In this document: piece by piece, positions 52,316-60,399 of the stretch
Layout: every line of letters starts with the position of its first letter
How positions within the stretch are numbered: position 1 is the stretch's first letter
Source of the DNA: a bacterium HR21
GTDB lineage: Bacteria > Bacteroidota > Ignavibacteria > Kapaibacteriales > HRBIN21
Direction of reading: 5' to 3'
Assembly (NCBI GenBank): GCA_002898295.1
Contig: BEHX01000008.1
Span: 19,767 to 83,766, forward strand
Length of the DNA: 64,000 bases
The notes under the pieces: generated by a model
What the model was told of the DNA's origin: nothing
Seen by the model: the letters and a program-made list of their open reading frames with translations, nothing else
Databases searched by the model: none
Translations under genes and position numbers: made by a program

Positions 52316-52342
52316 GTATCGGCATCCCGAGCGAAATCTTGA
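52316..52342 (-). promoter_or_regulatory. Sigma-28 (FliA)-like promoter for the flagellar operon
   Basis: Read on the minus strand: TCAAGATT (-35, 6 of 8 to TAAAGTTT), 11-nt spacer, GCCGATAC (-10, 7 of 8 to GCCGATAA). The spacing is exactly the consensus. The start point would fall near 52310, in front of the two hairpins. It overlaps the 3' end of the upstream permease gene only marginally. Confidence 0.65.
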
Positions 52343-52347
52343 AGGGC

Positions 52348-53562
52348 TCAGCGGAAGTGAAGCAGTGCGGTCAATGGCAGCCGTCGCAGGAGCGCTCCCG
52401 GCAGGAAGCTCGCCCCAAGCGCCAGCACGACTGCTACGGCAACAACCACCACAGGATGCCACCACACGAACGCCACCGGGAGCGCATCCACGTAGTAGAG
52501 TGCCCCCTGCAGGCGGATGATGCCGAAATGCTGCTGGATCCACCCCACGAGTGCCGCAACCGCACAGCCAGCAACCGCCGACCCGAAACTCAGGCGCACC
52601 CCTTGCCGCAGGAGCAACCGCTGAAGCTGTTTCACCGACATTCCCAGTGCCTGGAGGATGGCAAAGCTGGACGTCTTCTCCACCACCAGCAGCACGAGGA
52701 AGGTGAACACGTTGAAGACTGCCACCAGGCTGATGAGCCCTAACACCAGGGGGATGGGCACACGCTGGAGCTCAATCCACGCAAAAAGCGGCTGGTGTAC
52801 TTGGTAGAGGTTGAGCGCATAGAACGGAAACCCCAGGAGCTGCTCCACCCGAGCCGGCGCCTGCCGAACCTGCTCCGGGCTAGGCAAAACGAGATCCACC
52901 CCTGTTGCGACCGACTCCGGCATGCCCCACAGACGCCCCGCCGTCCCGAAGGGAAGGTAGACGTAGAGCTCCTCGTACCGCACCAATCCGCTGCGGTAGA
53001 TTCCGATGATGCGGAACCGCCGCAGAAGAGGCATCTGCCCATTGCTCCCGGTCGTGATCAGAAGCACCGTATCCCCGGGATGGAGCGCCAGACGCCGTGC
53101 AAGTGCTTCGCCAACCAGTAACTCCGCTGCCGTATCGGCGCTGAAGGTAGCATCTCCGGCGCGGAGCTGGAAACGCACGGGAGCTGCTTCCGGTGGCACC
53201 GTTGTGGCACGCAGTACTACCCCTTCTACACCTACTCGTCCGCGCAGGAGCGCCTCTCGCTCCCGAACCGCGGTCACCACCGCCCCTGGGAAGCTACGGT
53301 GTAGGCGCTCCCGAACCGCCTCGAAGGCAAAGGGCTCCCCACCGAGGAGGCGCACCTGCACGTGCCACGTAAAACGCAGTGCCTCTCGATACAGCGTCTG
53401 CTGAAATCCCTCCAGAATTGCCAGCGCCAAGCTCAGCGCCAGACTTCCCAGGAAGACGCTCCCGGACGCCACAAGCCGCGAGAAACGGAAAAACCCGCTC
53501 CCCTGAGCTCTGGCGAGCCGTTGCCCCAAGAAGTGGGTCAGCGCCGGCGCTATGCGTCCCAT
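52348..53562 (-). CDS. LolC/LolE-like FtsX-family ABC permease, 404 aa
   Basis: Four membrane spans (about 30-52, 255-280, 310-335, 365-390) enclose a large periplasmic domain, and the sequence shows the MacB/FtsX permease pattern with SLVAVFNVFTFLVLLVVEKTSSFAILQALGMSVKQLQRLLLRQG, as in LolC/E. LolE-type proteins extract lipoproteins from the inner membrane with LolD. No LolD ATPase gene is adjacent, so the partner is elsewhere. It overlaps the end of the acyl-CoA dehydrogenase-like gene by 13 nt. Confidence 0.88.
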   Translation of the reverse strand: MGRIAPALTHFLGQRLARAQGSGFFRFSRLVASGSVFLGSLALSLALAILEGFQQTLYREALRFTWHVQVRLLGGEPFAFEAVRERLHRSFPGAVVTAVREREALLRGRVGVEGVVLRATTVPPEAAPVRFQLRAGDATFSADTAAELLVGEALARRLALHPGDTVLLITTGSNGQMPLLRRFRIIGIYRSGLVRYEELYVYLPFGTAGRLWGMPESVATGVDLVLPSPEQVRQAPARVEQLLGFPFYALNLYQVHQPLFAWIELQRVPIPLVLGLISLVAVFNVFTFLVLLVVEKTSSFAILQALGMSVKQLQRLLLRQGVRLSFGSAVAGCAVAALVGWIQQHFGIIRLQGALYYVDALPVAFVWWHPVVVVAVAVVLALGASFLPGALLRRLPLTALLHFR

Positions 53563-54632
53563 TGGTCACCCCACTGCGGAGTCCAGAGTGCCCGATGCTG
53601 GAAAATGGTCAAGCAGTCCCGAACAATACGTCCCAGCAGCTCTCCTTCGACGACTGCTGCCATCCCTGCTGCCGGGAGCACTTCCAGAAACAGATGCCGC
53701 ACCATCTGCAACGCCGCCCGCATGAGCCACTCTAGCCGGCGAATGTGCTGCTCCTCGATCCTCCCTCCGCTGGCAGCGCTCTCCGCCTGCCCAACCCCAG
53801 CTCGGAATAGACCTGCCGCGTACTCCAGCAAAGAGCGCCGGCACGCAAGTTCACGCCGTACCGCCTCCGGACGGTCATACCGCCCCATCTCTCGGAAGTA
53901 CGCCCGTGCTAATCCGAGCGCAACCGCCCCGATGGAAGCCGTGGCGAAAAGCCCGAAGGGAAGCCGGTACACCGCCAGCCCTGGCTCCCAGCGCCGCTGC
54001 CCAACAACGAAGCTGAGCTCCTCGGGGACGAAAACATCGTCGACCGCAAAGCTCCAGCTGGAAGTTGCCCGCATCCCCAGAGCACGCCAATCCCGCTCAC
54101 ACTGCACTTGCTCCGGGAAGAACGCAAAGGCTCGGACTTCCCCTGTGCCCTCCACCACTGCGTTTGCTGTGAAGAGCGTCGCGTACTGCGCCCCGCTGGC
54201 ATAGCGCCAGCGACCCGTCACCCGATATCCGCCGGCAACCCGCCGTGCCCACCCTCCGAGAGCACCAGAACCAGCGATGACAGCATGTTCCGGCGAAAAC
54301 AACTGCTCAGCAACTTCTGGCGCAAACGAGGGCACGAAAAACCCACCACCGGCACCGATCTGTACCAGCCACGCAAGGCTTCCGTCCACTTCTGCTAATT
54401 CCTCGTAGAGCTGCACCGCCTCCCCGAGCGACACCTCGATCCCGCCAAAGGCTGCCGGAACGAAGAGTTTGAAGTACCGGCGGCGAACAAGCCAGCGATA
54501 GACCTCCTCGGGGATCACATCGTGCTCCGCCCAGCGCGAGGCACATTGCTGTACCCAGTGGCGCTCTTCGTCCGAGAGCCCGAAAGCCAACCGCTGGTCT
54601 CCCCTGGGCTGAGACACTGTCGAAGAGCTCAT
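53550..54632 (-). CDS. Acyl-CoA dehydrogenase-family flavoprotein, 360 aa
   Basis: It has the three-domain acyl-CoA dehydrogenase plan: an N-terminal helical domain (AFGGIEVSLGEAVQLYEELAEVDGSLAWLV), a middle beta domain (AGGYRVTGRWRYASGAQYATLFT, DWRALGMRATSSWSFAVDDVFVPEE) and a C-terminal helical bundle. The usual catalytic base Glu cannot be placed by eye, and the N- and C-terminal pattern also fits hydroxylase/monooxygenase members of the superfamily (e.g. HsaA/DszC-like). The substrate is unknown. It overlaps the upstream peroxiredoxin as ATGA. Confidence 0.83.
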   Translation of the reverse strand: MSSSTVSQPRGDQRLAFGLSDEERHWVQQCASRWAEHDVIPEEVYRWLVRRRYFKLFVPAAFGGIEVSLGEAVQLYEELAEVDGSLAWLVQIGAGGGFFVPSFAPEVAEQLFSPEHAVIAGSGALGGWARRVAGGYRVTGRWRYASGAQYATLFTANAVVEGTGEVRAFAFFPEQVQCERDWRALGMRATSSWSFAVDDVFVPEELSFVVGQRRWEPGLAVYRLPFGLFATASIGAVALGLARAYFREMGRYDRPEAVRRELACRRSLLEYAAGLFRAGVGQAESAASGGRIEEQHIRRLEWLMRAALQMVRHLFLEVLPAAGMAAVVEGELLGRIVRDCLTIFQHRALWTPQWGDQWDA

Positions 54633-55078
54633 GCCTGCAACTGTTCAAGCCATTCCCGGATAGCCTTGGCAGAAGGGTAGCGCACACCGGTCAGACTCCG
54701 CCACCAGCGCTGGATATTGCCCTCCGGATCAATGATGACAACCCCCCGTGTCGGGAGTTTCCCAAGACTCAGCATTTGATACAGGCGAAACACCTCCAGC
54801 GCCGGATCCGCCAGCAACGGAAACGGTAGCCGATGCTGCTGCCGGAATTCCCGGTGCCGCTCCGCCGAATCCGGACTGATACCGTACATGACAACACCGG
54901 GCAGTGCTAGCTCTTCCCACCGGTCACGGTAGTGACAGAGTTGCTGCGTACACACCGGGCTGAAATCGCGGGGATAGAAGAACAACACCACCCACTGCCC
55001 CCTCAGCTCCTGCAAAGCAACGTGGCTCCCGTCGTCGGCAAGCAGAACAAACAGCGGCGCACTTCGGGGAAGCTTCAT
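54629..55078 (-). CDS. Peroxiredoxin (BCP/AhpC-TSA type), 149 aa
   Basis: A thioredoxin-fold peroxidase that reduces hydrogen peroxide and organic peroxides. The peroxidatic Cys is C43 in the motif FYPRDFSPVCTQQL, with a likely resolving C48 five residues later as in atypical 2-Cys BCP. The rest follows the family (GISPDSAERHREF, LPFPLLADP, GVVIIDPEGNI). ATG 55078 has GGGAGGA at 7-13 nt. It starts only 14 nt after the 3' end of tRNA-Glu on the same strand and may share its transcript. Confidence 0.93.
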   Translation of the reverse strand: MKLPRSAPLFVLLADDGSHVALQELRGQWVVLFFYPRDFSPVCTQQLCHYRDRWEELALPGVVMYGISPDSAERHREFRQQHRLPFPLLADPALEVFRLYQMLSLGKLPTRGVVIIDPEGNIQRWWRSLTGVRYPSAKAIREWLEQLQA

Positions 55079-55092
55079 CCAGAGTCCTCCCG

Positions 55093-55164
55093 TAGCGCAT
55101 GGGGGAGTCGAACCCCCGTTTCCGCCTTGAGAGGGCGGTGTCCTAACCGCTAGACGAATGCGCC
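55093..55164 (-). tRNA. tRNA-Glu (anticodon CUC)
   Basis: On the minus strand the acceptor GGCGCAT/ATGCGCT (with G1-U72 wobble), D arm, anticodon stem CCGCC/GGCGG with loop CTCTCAA (anticodon CTC), and T arm GGGGG/CCCCC with TTCGACT fold. Discriminator A; CCA is not encoded. A TAATTTTG promoter box is 10 nt upstream. The peroxiredoxin gene follows 14 nt downstream. Confidence 0.95.
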
Positions 55165-55173
55165 ATCGCTTTA

Positions 55174-55181
55174 CAAAATTA
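55174..55181 (-). promoter_or_regulatory. -7 box for tRNA-Glu (and possibly the peroxiredoxin operon)
   Basis: The minus strand reads TAATTTTG, an exact TAnnTTTG match, 10 nt before the tRNA 5' end. With no other promoter before the peroxiredoxin gene, it may drive both. Confidence 0.65.
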
Positions 55182-55270
55182 CACATTCGAGCCTGCTGCC
55201 GAGGGCTTGAATGCTCGGGACATACTTCCGCCCCTGACAAAGCTCAGCATGAGTAGCTTCTTCGGTTTGC

Positions 55271-55278
55271 TAACTTTG
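55271..55278 (+). promoter_or_regulatory. -7 box for citrate synthase
   Basis: Exact TAnnTTTG match (TAACTTTG) 20 nt upstream of ATG 55298, leaving a leader of roughly 15 nt that contains GAGG 7 nt before the ATG. Confidence 0.62.
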
Positions 55279-55297
55279 TGATTCCCGAGGTAGTTTT

Positions 55298-56626
55298 ATG
55301 TGTCCCACACAACGAGAGTACCCGCCAATGTCCCATCCACTGGCTCACCGCCTCGCCGAACTGGCTCCCCAATGGCAACAGCACCTCCGGGATTTCCTGT
55401 CCCAGTACGGGAAAACTCCAATTGCCCAGATTCGTGTTGAGCAAGTCGTCGGCGGCATGCGAGGAGTTCCAGCACTGCTATGCGAGACTTCGCTTGTCAT
55501 TCCGGAGGAAGGGTTGCGGATTCGGGGATTTCCAATCGCCGAGCTAGCCGACCGGACGCCAGAGGAGATCTTCTGGCTCCTCTGCACTGGGGAGCTCCCC
55601 ACCGATGAGCAGACTTCTTCGCTACGACAGCTCCTTGCCGAGCGAGCCCAAGTGCCGGACTATGTCTGGAACACTCTTCGAACTCTCCCCCCGGACAGCC
55701 ACCCGATGGCACTGCTGAGCCTGGGACTGCTGGCTATGGAACGGGAATCCGCTTTTCGGGCTGCTTTCGAGCGCGGTGTGCCTCGGGCAGAGCTCTGGCA
55801 GTTCTTGCTGGAGGATTGCCTGACGCTGCTGGGACGCATCACCACCCTGGCAGCCGGTATTTACCGTCTCCGCTTCGCTCAGGCTGCGCCAATTGCTCCC
55901 AATCCCGAGCTGGATTGGGCATCGAACTTCGCAGCGATGCTCGGTATCCCGGACCCAACGGGGCAATTCCGCGACCTGCTGCGTCTCTACCTGGTACTCC
56001 ATAGTGACCACGAGGGCGGCAACGTCAGTGCCTTGACCGGCTACACGGTTGCTTCTGCCCTGTCTGACCCGTTCTACGCCATCAGTGCCGGGCTCAACGG
56101 GCTTGCCGGTCCGCTGCACGGACTGGCCAACCAGGAGTGTTTGCGCTTCCTGCTGCAACTCTCTGACGCTCTCGGTCCACATCCGAGCGACGACGCCCTG
56201 GAGCAGTACTTGTGGAACTGGCTCACCAGCGGGCACGTCATCCCAGGCTACGGACACGCCGTGCTGCGGGTAACCGACCCTCGGTTCCTTCTCTTCCGGG
56301 AATTTGCCCAGCGGTATGGACTCCAGCACGAGCTCATCGCTCTCGTCGAGCAGCTCTACCGCATTGCCCCCGAGGTCCTGAAGCGACACGGGAAAGCCAA
56401 AAACCCCTACCCCAACGTGGACGCTATCTCAGGCTCGCTGCTCTACATCTACGGGCTGCGGGAGTTTGAGTTCTACACGGTGATGTTCGGTGTCTCCCGC
56501 GCGCTGGGCATCTGCGCGCAGATTATAGTCCACCGCATCCTGGGCACGCCGATTATGCGCCCGAAATCCCTGACGCTGCACGAACTCGAAGAACTGGCAC
56601 GGGCAGCTCTGACGACAGCTTCCTGA
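55298..56626 (+). CDS. Citrate synthase of the eukaryotic (mitochondrial) type, 442 aa
   Basis: It condenses acetyl-CoA and oxaloacetate to citrate, entry of the TCA cycle. The C-terminal half is close to the mitochondrial enzymes rather than to E. coli GltA: LHSDHEGGNVSA, ALSDPFYAISAGLNGLAGPLHGLANQE with the catalytic His, GHVIPGYGHAVLRVTDPRF, GKAKNPYPNVDAISGSLL with the catalytic Asp, and YTVMFGVSRALGICAQ. The residues for both substrates are present. ATG 55298 was chosen; ATG 55328 (10 codons later) is possible. It stands alone behind its own promoter. Confidence 0.95.
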   Translation: MCPTQREYPPMSHPLAHRLAELAPQWQQHLRDFLSQYGKTPIAQIRVEQVVGGMRGVPALLCETSLVIPEEGLRIRGFPIAELADRTPEEIFWLLCTGELPTDEQTSSLRQLLAERAQVPDYVWNTLRTLPPDSHPMALLSLGLLAMERESAFRAAFERGVPRAELWQFLLEDCLTLLGRITTLAAGIYRLRFAQAAPIAPNPELDWASNFAAMLGIPDPTGQFRDLLRLYLVLHSDHEGGNVSALTGYTVASALSDPFYAISAGLNGLAGPLHGLANQECLRFLLQLSDALGPHPSDDALEQYLWNWLTSGHVIPGYGHAVLRVTDPRFLLFREFAQRYGLQHELIALVEQLYRIAPEVLKRHGKAKNPYPNVDAISGSLLYIYGLREFEFYTVMFGVSRALGICAQIIVHRILGTPIMRPKSLTLHELEELARAALTTAS

Positions 56627-56658
56627 AAGGCTCACCGCACCTCTGCCTCCAGGAGGGG

Positions 56659-56732
56659 TGGGCTCTGCTGGATTCGAACCAGCGACCTCTTCCATGTCAA
56701 GGAAGCGCGCTAACCAGCTGCGCCAAGAGCCC
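56659..56732 (-). tRNA. tRNA-Val (anticodon GAC)
   Basis: On the minus strand the acceptor GGGCTCT/AGAGCCC, D arm GCGC..GCGC, anticodon stem CTTCC/GGAAG with loop TTGACAT (anticodon GAC) and T arm GCTGG/CCAGC with TTCGAAT fold. Discriminator A; CCA is not encoded. A TAATTTTG box lies 13 nt upstream. Confidence 0.96.
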
Positions 56733-56744
56733 ACGACTGCGGTG

Positions 56745-56752
56745 CAAAATTA
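56745..56752 (-). promoter_or_regulatory. -7 box for tRNA-Val
   Basis: The minus strand reads TAATTTTG, an exact TAnnTTTG match, 13 nt before the tRNA 5' end. Confidence 0.65.
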
Positions 56753-56806
56753 GCATTTTCGCGCCTCCCATACGGATCAGGTTCCACCAGTTGGTGAGCA
56801 TCGCTG

Positions 56807-58927
56807 ATGGTCCTTGCGCTTCTGCTGGCGGCTGGGCTGTTCTCCATTGCCGTCGCGCTTGCCTTCCGCCAACGGGTCCTAGCACTCTCTGTCGAGGCTG
56901 GGGCAGCCTCTCCAGAGGAAGCGTCCCGTCTGCGGGACATTGCCGCAGCGATTGCGGAAGGAGCGATGGCATTTCTGCTGCGCGAGTATCGAGCGCTGGC
57001 GCTCTACATGCTCGGCTTCGCCATCCTGATTGCTCTCCTCATTGATGACCCGCTGACCCCTGTGCGGGAAGGGGTCTACACGGCTATTGCCTTCTTGTGC
57101 GGTGCATTCTGCTCCGTGCTCGCTGGCTTCATCGGCATGCGAATTGCCACCCATGGGAACGTCCGGACTGCCTCCTCGGCACGGATATCCTTAGCACACG
57201 CTTTTCGGACCGCCTTCCAGAGCGGAGCCGTGATGGGATTCGGGCTAGCCGGCATCGCCATTGTCGGGCTGGTTGTGGTATACCTGGGACTCGACTGGGT
57301 ACTGCATGGGGTGGAGAAGCGCACCATCATGGAAGTCCTCTCGGGCTTCGCCCTCGGCGGCTCCAGCGTCGCCCTCTTTGCCCGCGTTGGCGGCGGCATC
57401 TATACGAAAGCCGCTGATGTCGGCGCAGACCTTGTAGGGAAAGTCGAAACAGGCATTCCGGAGGACGACCCTCGGAACCCTGCTGTCATCGCCGATAATG
57501 TCGGCGATAACGTCGGCGACATTGCTGGCATGGGGGCAGATTTGTTCGGCTCCGTTGCTGAAAGCACGTGCGCAGCGCTGGTGATCGGGGCTGTTGCTTT
57601 TCCGGAAAACCTACCGGCACTCTTTTTCCCGCTTGCCATCAGTGCAATTGGTGTCCTCTGTAGCTTCATCGCCGTTGTATCCACCCGCGTCCGCACGGAA
57701 GCTGATGTCGAGAATGCTCTGCGCCGCAGTTTGCTCATCGCTACAATCCTGCTCGGCATCGGAACGTACATTGCTGCAGAGACCATGCTCCCGGAGACCT
57801 TCACCATCTTCGGACAGCAGTACACCGCGCTGGGCGTTTTCTTCAGCGTGCTTGTCGGGTTGCTTGCCGGTTTGATTACCGGGGTTGTGACCGACTACTT
57901 CACCTCGAACCGCTTCCGTCCGGTGCAGGAACTTGCCGACTCAGCCCGCACAGGCGCGGCAACGGTGATGATCGGGGGCTTAGCTATTGGCTACAACAGC
58001 GCTGTTGTTCCTGCGCTGCTGTTGGCATTGACTGCAATTGTCGGCTACACCCTCGGGGGCATGTATGGCGTTGCTGTTGCAGCTCTCGGGATGCTTGGCA
58101 CGATCGCCACGGCGCTGACCATAGACGCCTACGGTCCTGTTGCGGATAACGCGGGTGGCATCGCTGAAATGGCGGCAATGGGACGAGAGATTCGGCAGCG
58201 CACCGATGTCCTGGATGCCGCAGGCAATACGACTGCTGCCATTGGGAAGGGTTTTGCCATCGGCTCGGCAGCACTGACGGCGCTGGCGCTGTTCTCTGCC
58301 TTCATCACGCGGGCGCAAGAGTTCGCTCCGGAGCTGGACATTCTGCATACTACCAGCTTGCTCGACCCGTGGGTGCTGGCAGGACTGCTCATCGGTGGTG
58401 TCCTGCCCTTTGCCTTCTCGGCACTGACCATGCGGGCTGTCGGGCGCGCGGCGTTCGATATGATCGAGGAAGTCCGCCGCCAGTTCCGGGAAATCCCCGG
58501 ACTGCTGGAAGGGAAGGCTCGGGCAGACTATCGACGGTGTGTGGACATTTCTACGAAAGCATCGCTGCGGGAGATGATTGCCCCGGGACTCCTCGTCCTA
58601 GGAACCCCGCTGGTGGCAGGGTTCCTGTTCGGGTTGAAGATGCTCTCCGGGGTACTCATCGGGGCTATCGTCTCCGGGGTTGCCCTAGCGACGAGCATGG
58701 CGAACTCCGGTGCCGCTTGGGACAATGCGAAGAAGTACATCGAAAAAGGGTATCTCGGCGGCAAGGGTTCTGATGCGCACAAAGCTGCTGTCATCGGCGA
58801 TACGGTCGGTGACCCGTTCAAGGACACCTCAGGTCCCTCGCTGAATATCCTCATCAAGCTCATGGCGATTCTGAGCTTGGTCTTCGTGCCCTTCTTTGTG
58901 CGCTTCAGCCTCCAGCTGTTCCAGTAA
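56807..58927 (+). CDS. hppA: Membrane-bound ion-pumping pyrophosphatase, 706 aa
   Basis: About 15-16 membrane spans with the PPi-binding loops [35 protein letters not shown] and the C-terminal [21 protein letters not shown]. It hydrolyses pyrophosphate while pumping H+ and/or Na+. In the motif [18 protein letters not shown] the alanine (where potassium-independent enzymes have lysine) places it in the K+-dependent class, many of which pump Na+. It is co-transcribed with xseA (TAATG overlap). Confidence 0.96.
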   Translation: MVLALLLAAGLFSIAVALAFRQRVLALSVEAGAASPEEASRLRDIAAAIAEGAMAFLLREYRALALYMLGFAILIALLIDDPLTPVREGVYTAIAFLCGAFCSVLAGFIGMRIATHGNVRTASSARISLAHAFRTAFQSGAVMGFGLAGIAIVGLVVVYLGLDWVLHGVEKRTIMEVLSGFALGGSSVALFARVGGGIYTKAADVGADLVGKVETGIPEDDPRNPAVIADNVGDNVGDIAGMGADLFGSVAESTCAALVIGAVAFPENLPALFFPLAISAIGVLCSFIAVVSTRVRTEADVENALRRSLLIATILLGIGTYIAAETMLPETFTIFGQQYTALGVFFSVLVGLLAGLITGVVTDYFTSNRFRPVQELADSARTGAATVMIGGLAIGYNSAVVPALLLALTAIVGYTLGGMYGVAVAALGMLGTIATALTIDAYGPVADNAGGIAEMAAMGREIRQRTDVLDAAGNTTAAIGKGFAIGSAALTALALFSAFITRAQEFAPELDILHTTSLLDPWVLAGLLIGGVLPFAFSALTMRAVGRAAFDMIEEVRRQFREIPGLLEGKARADYRRCVDISTKASLREMIAPGLLVLGTPLVAGFLFGLKMLSGVLIGAIVSGVALATSMANSGAAWDNAKKYIEKGYLGGKGSDAHKAAVIGDTVGDPFKDTSGPSLNILIKLMAILSLVFVPFFVRFSLQLFQ

Positions 58928-60186
58928 TGGAGCTGGAACTGCCCATTATCACGGTAAGCGAGCTCACACAGCAGCTGCAGCTGTTGGTGGAAGAAAGCTT
59001 CCCGTACGTGCGGGTGCGCGGGGAGATTTCCAACTACAAGCTGCACACCTCAGGGCATCGGTACTTTACGCTCAAGGACGAAGGGGCACAGCTTGCCTGC
59101 GTCCTCTGGCGCGGACGTCCGCTGAGTTTTGAACCGCAGGACGGCATGCGCGTGGTTGCCGAAGGGAGCCTCACTGTTCGCCCGCAGCGTGGGCAGTACC
59201 AGCTCGACTGCTGGAGTCTGCGTCCAGACGGCATTGGCAGCCTCTACGAAGCCTTCGAGCGCCTCAAGCAGGAGCTCCATGCTCGGGGCTGGTTTGCCGA
59301 AGAGCGGAAGCGCCCTCTGCCCCGCCTGATTCTCCGCATCGGGATTGCCACCTCCCCGACCGGGGCTGCTATCCACGACATGCTCACCACGCTCCGCCGT
59401 CGCATGCCCGCCGCAACCATCTACTTCCGCCCTACCATTGTCCAAGGCGAATACGCCCCTGCTGACATTGCCCAGGCAATTTTCGAGCTCAACCAGACCG
59501 ACGCTCAGGTCATCATTGTCGGGCGCGGGGGAGGCTCGCTGGAAGACCTCTGGGCCTTCAACACGCTGGAAGTGGCAGAAGCCATCTACCACTCTCGCAT
59601 TCCCATCGTCTCCGCGGTCGGGCACGAGATTGACTACACCATTGCCGATTTCGTTGCCGACGTACGGGCACCGACCCCAACAGCAGCAGCAGAGCTGGTC
59701 TCGCAGTTCGGCTCTCATGCCATGCTGGACTGGCTGGCAGGGCTGGAACAGCGCCTCTGGAGCGATGTCACACGGAGCCTCGAGCGGGCACGGGTCCGGC
59801 TGAGCTGGCTTGCGCAGCACTCCGCCTTTCGCCGCTTCCGGGAACGCCTCCACCTGACGATGCAGGACCTCGATGAGCTCGCCGACCGGCTCAACCGCGC
59901 TGCTGAGCAGACTCTGCGCCAAGCTCGGGAACGCCTGGCTGCCATCGAAGCCCACTGCCAAAGCCTCCACCCCTTGGCGCCCCTGCGCCGAGGTTTTGCC
60001 CTGCTGCAGGCCTTTGGACGCTACCTGCCCGCGGACATGTCTCTGCGCGGACTGCGCCAGCTGGACATCGTGCGCCTCCACGAACGTGCCCGCGTTCGCC
60101 TCCTGGCGGTTTCAGGAATCAACCAACCATCCCCTACCGAGCATGGACCAACCGATGACCGAACAACACAGCCAACCCTCTTTTGA
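58927..60186 (+). CDS. xseA: Exodeoxyribonuclease VII large subunit, 419 aa
   Basis: The catalytic subunit of exonuclease VII, which digests single-stranded DNA. An N-terminal OB-fold (VSELTQQLQLLVEESFPYVRVRGEISNYKLH) precedes the nuclease core: TSPTGAAIHDM, GEYAPADIAQAI, IVGRGGGSLEDLWAFNTLEVAEAIYHSRIPIVSAVGHEIDYTIADFVADVRAPTPTAAAEL, then a coiled helix and C-terminal domain. The ATG overlaps the hppA stop by one base; the 3' end overlaps xseB by about 44 nt. Confidence 0.97.
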   Translation: MELELPIITVSELTQQLQLLVEESFPYVRVRGEISNYKLHTSGHRYFTLKDEGAQLACVLWRGRPLSFEPQDGMRVVAEGSLTVRPQRGQYQLDCWSLRPDGIGSLYEAFERLKQELHARGWFAEERKRPLPRLILRIGIATSPTGAAIHDMLTTLRRRMPAATIYFRPTIVQGEYAPADIAQAIFELNQTDAQVIIVGRGGGSLEDLWAFNTLEVAEAIYHSRIPIVSAVGHEIDYTIADFVADVRAPTPTAAAELVSQFGSHAMLDWLAGLEQRLWSDVTRSLERARVRLSWLAQHSAFRRFRERLHLTMQDLDELADRLNRAAEQTLRQARERLAAIEAHCQSLHPLAPLRRGFALLQAFGRYLPADMSLRGLRQLDIVRLHERARVRLLAVSGINQPSPTEHGPTDDRTTQPTLF

Positions 60187-60391
60187 AGCCCAATTCGCAC
60201 GCCTGGAGGAAATCGTTGCCCTCCTGGACCGAGGAACGCTGCCTCTTGAGCAGCTCCTGGAGCTATACGAAGAGGCAATGCAGCTCATTGCCTGGTGCCG
60301 CCAATATCTGGAAAAGGCGGAATTGCGCATCATCGAAATTCGCGGTAGCTCACCGCCTGCGGAGGAATCCCCCGGACCAGAAACGGGCTGA
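60143..60391 (+). CDS. xseB: Exodeoxyribonuclease VII small subunit, 82 aa
   Basis: The small helical subunit that binds XseA. The signature FEAQFARLEEIVALLDRGTLPLEQLLELYEEAMQLI is typical, followed by a short Pro/Glu tail. ATG 60143 (or 60155, four codons later) starts inside xseA in another frame. Its partner xseA is immediately upstream, which supports the call despite the short length. Confidence 0.93.
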   Translation: MDQPMTEQHSQPSFEAQFARLEEIVALLDRGTLPLEQLLELYEEAMQLIAWCRQYLEKAELRIIEIRGSSPPAEESPGPETG

Positions 60392-60399
60392 AGCAACCT

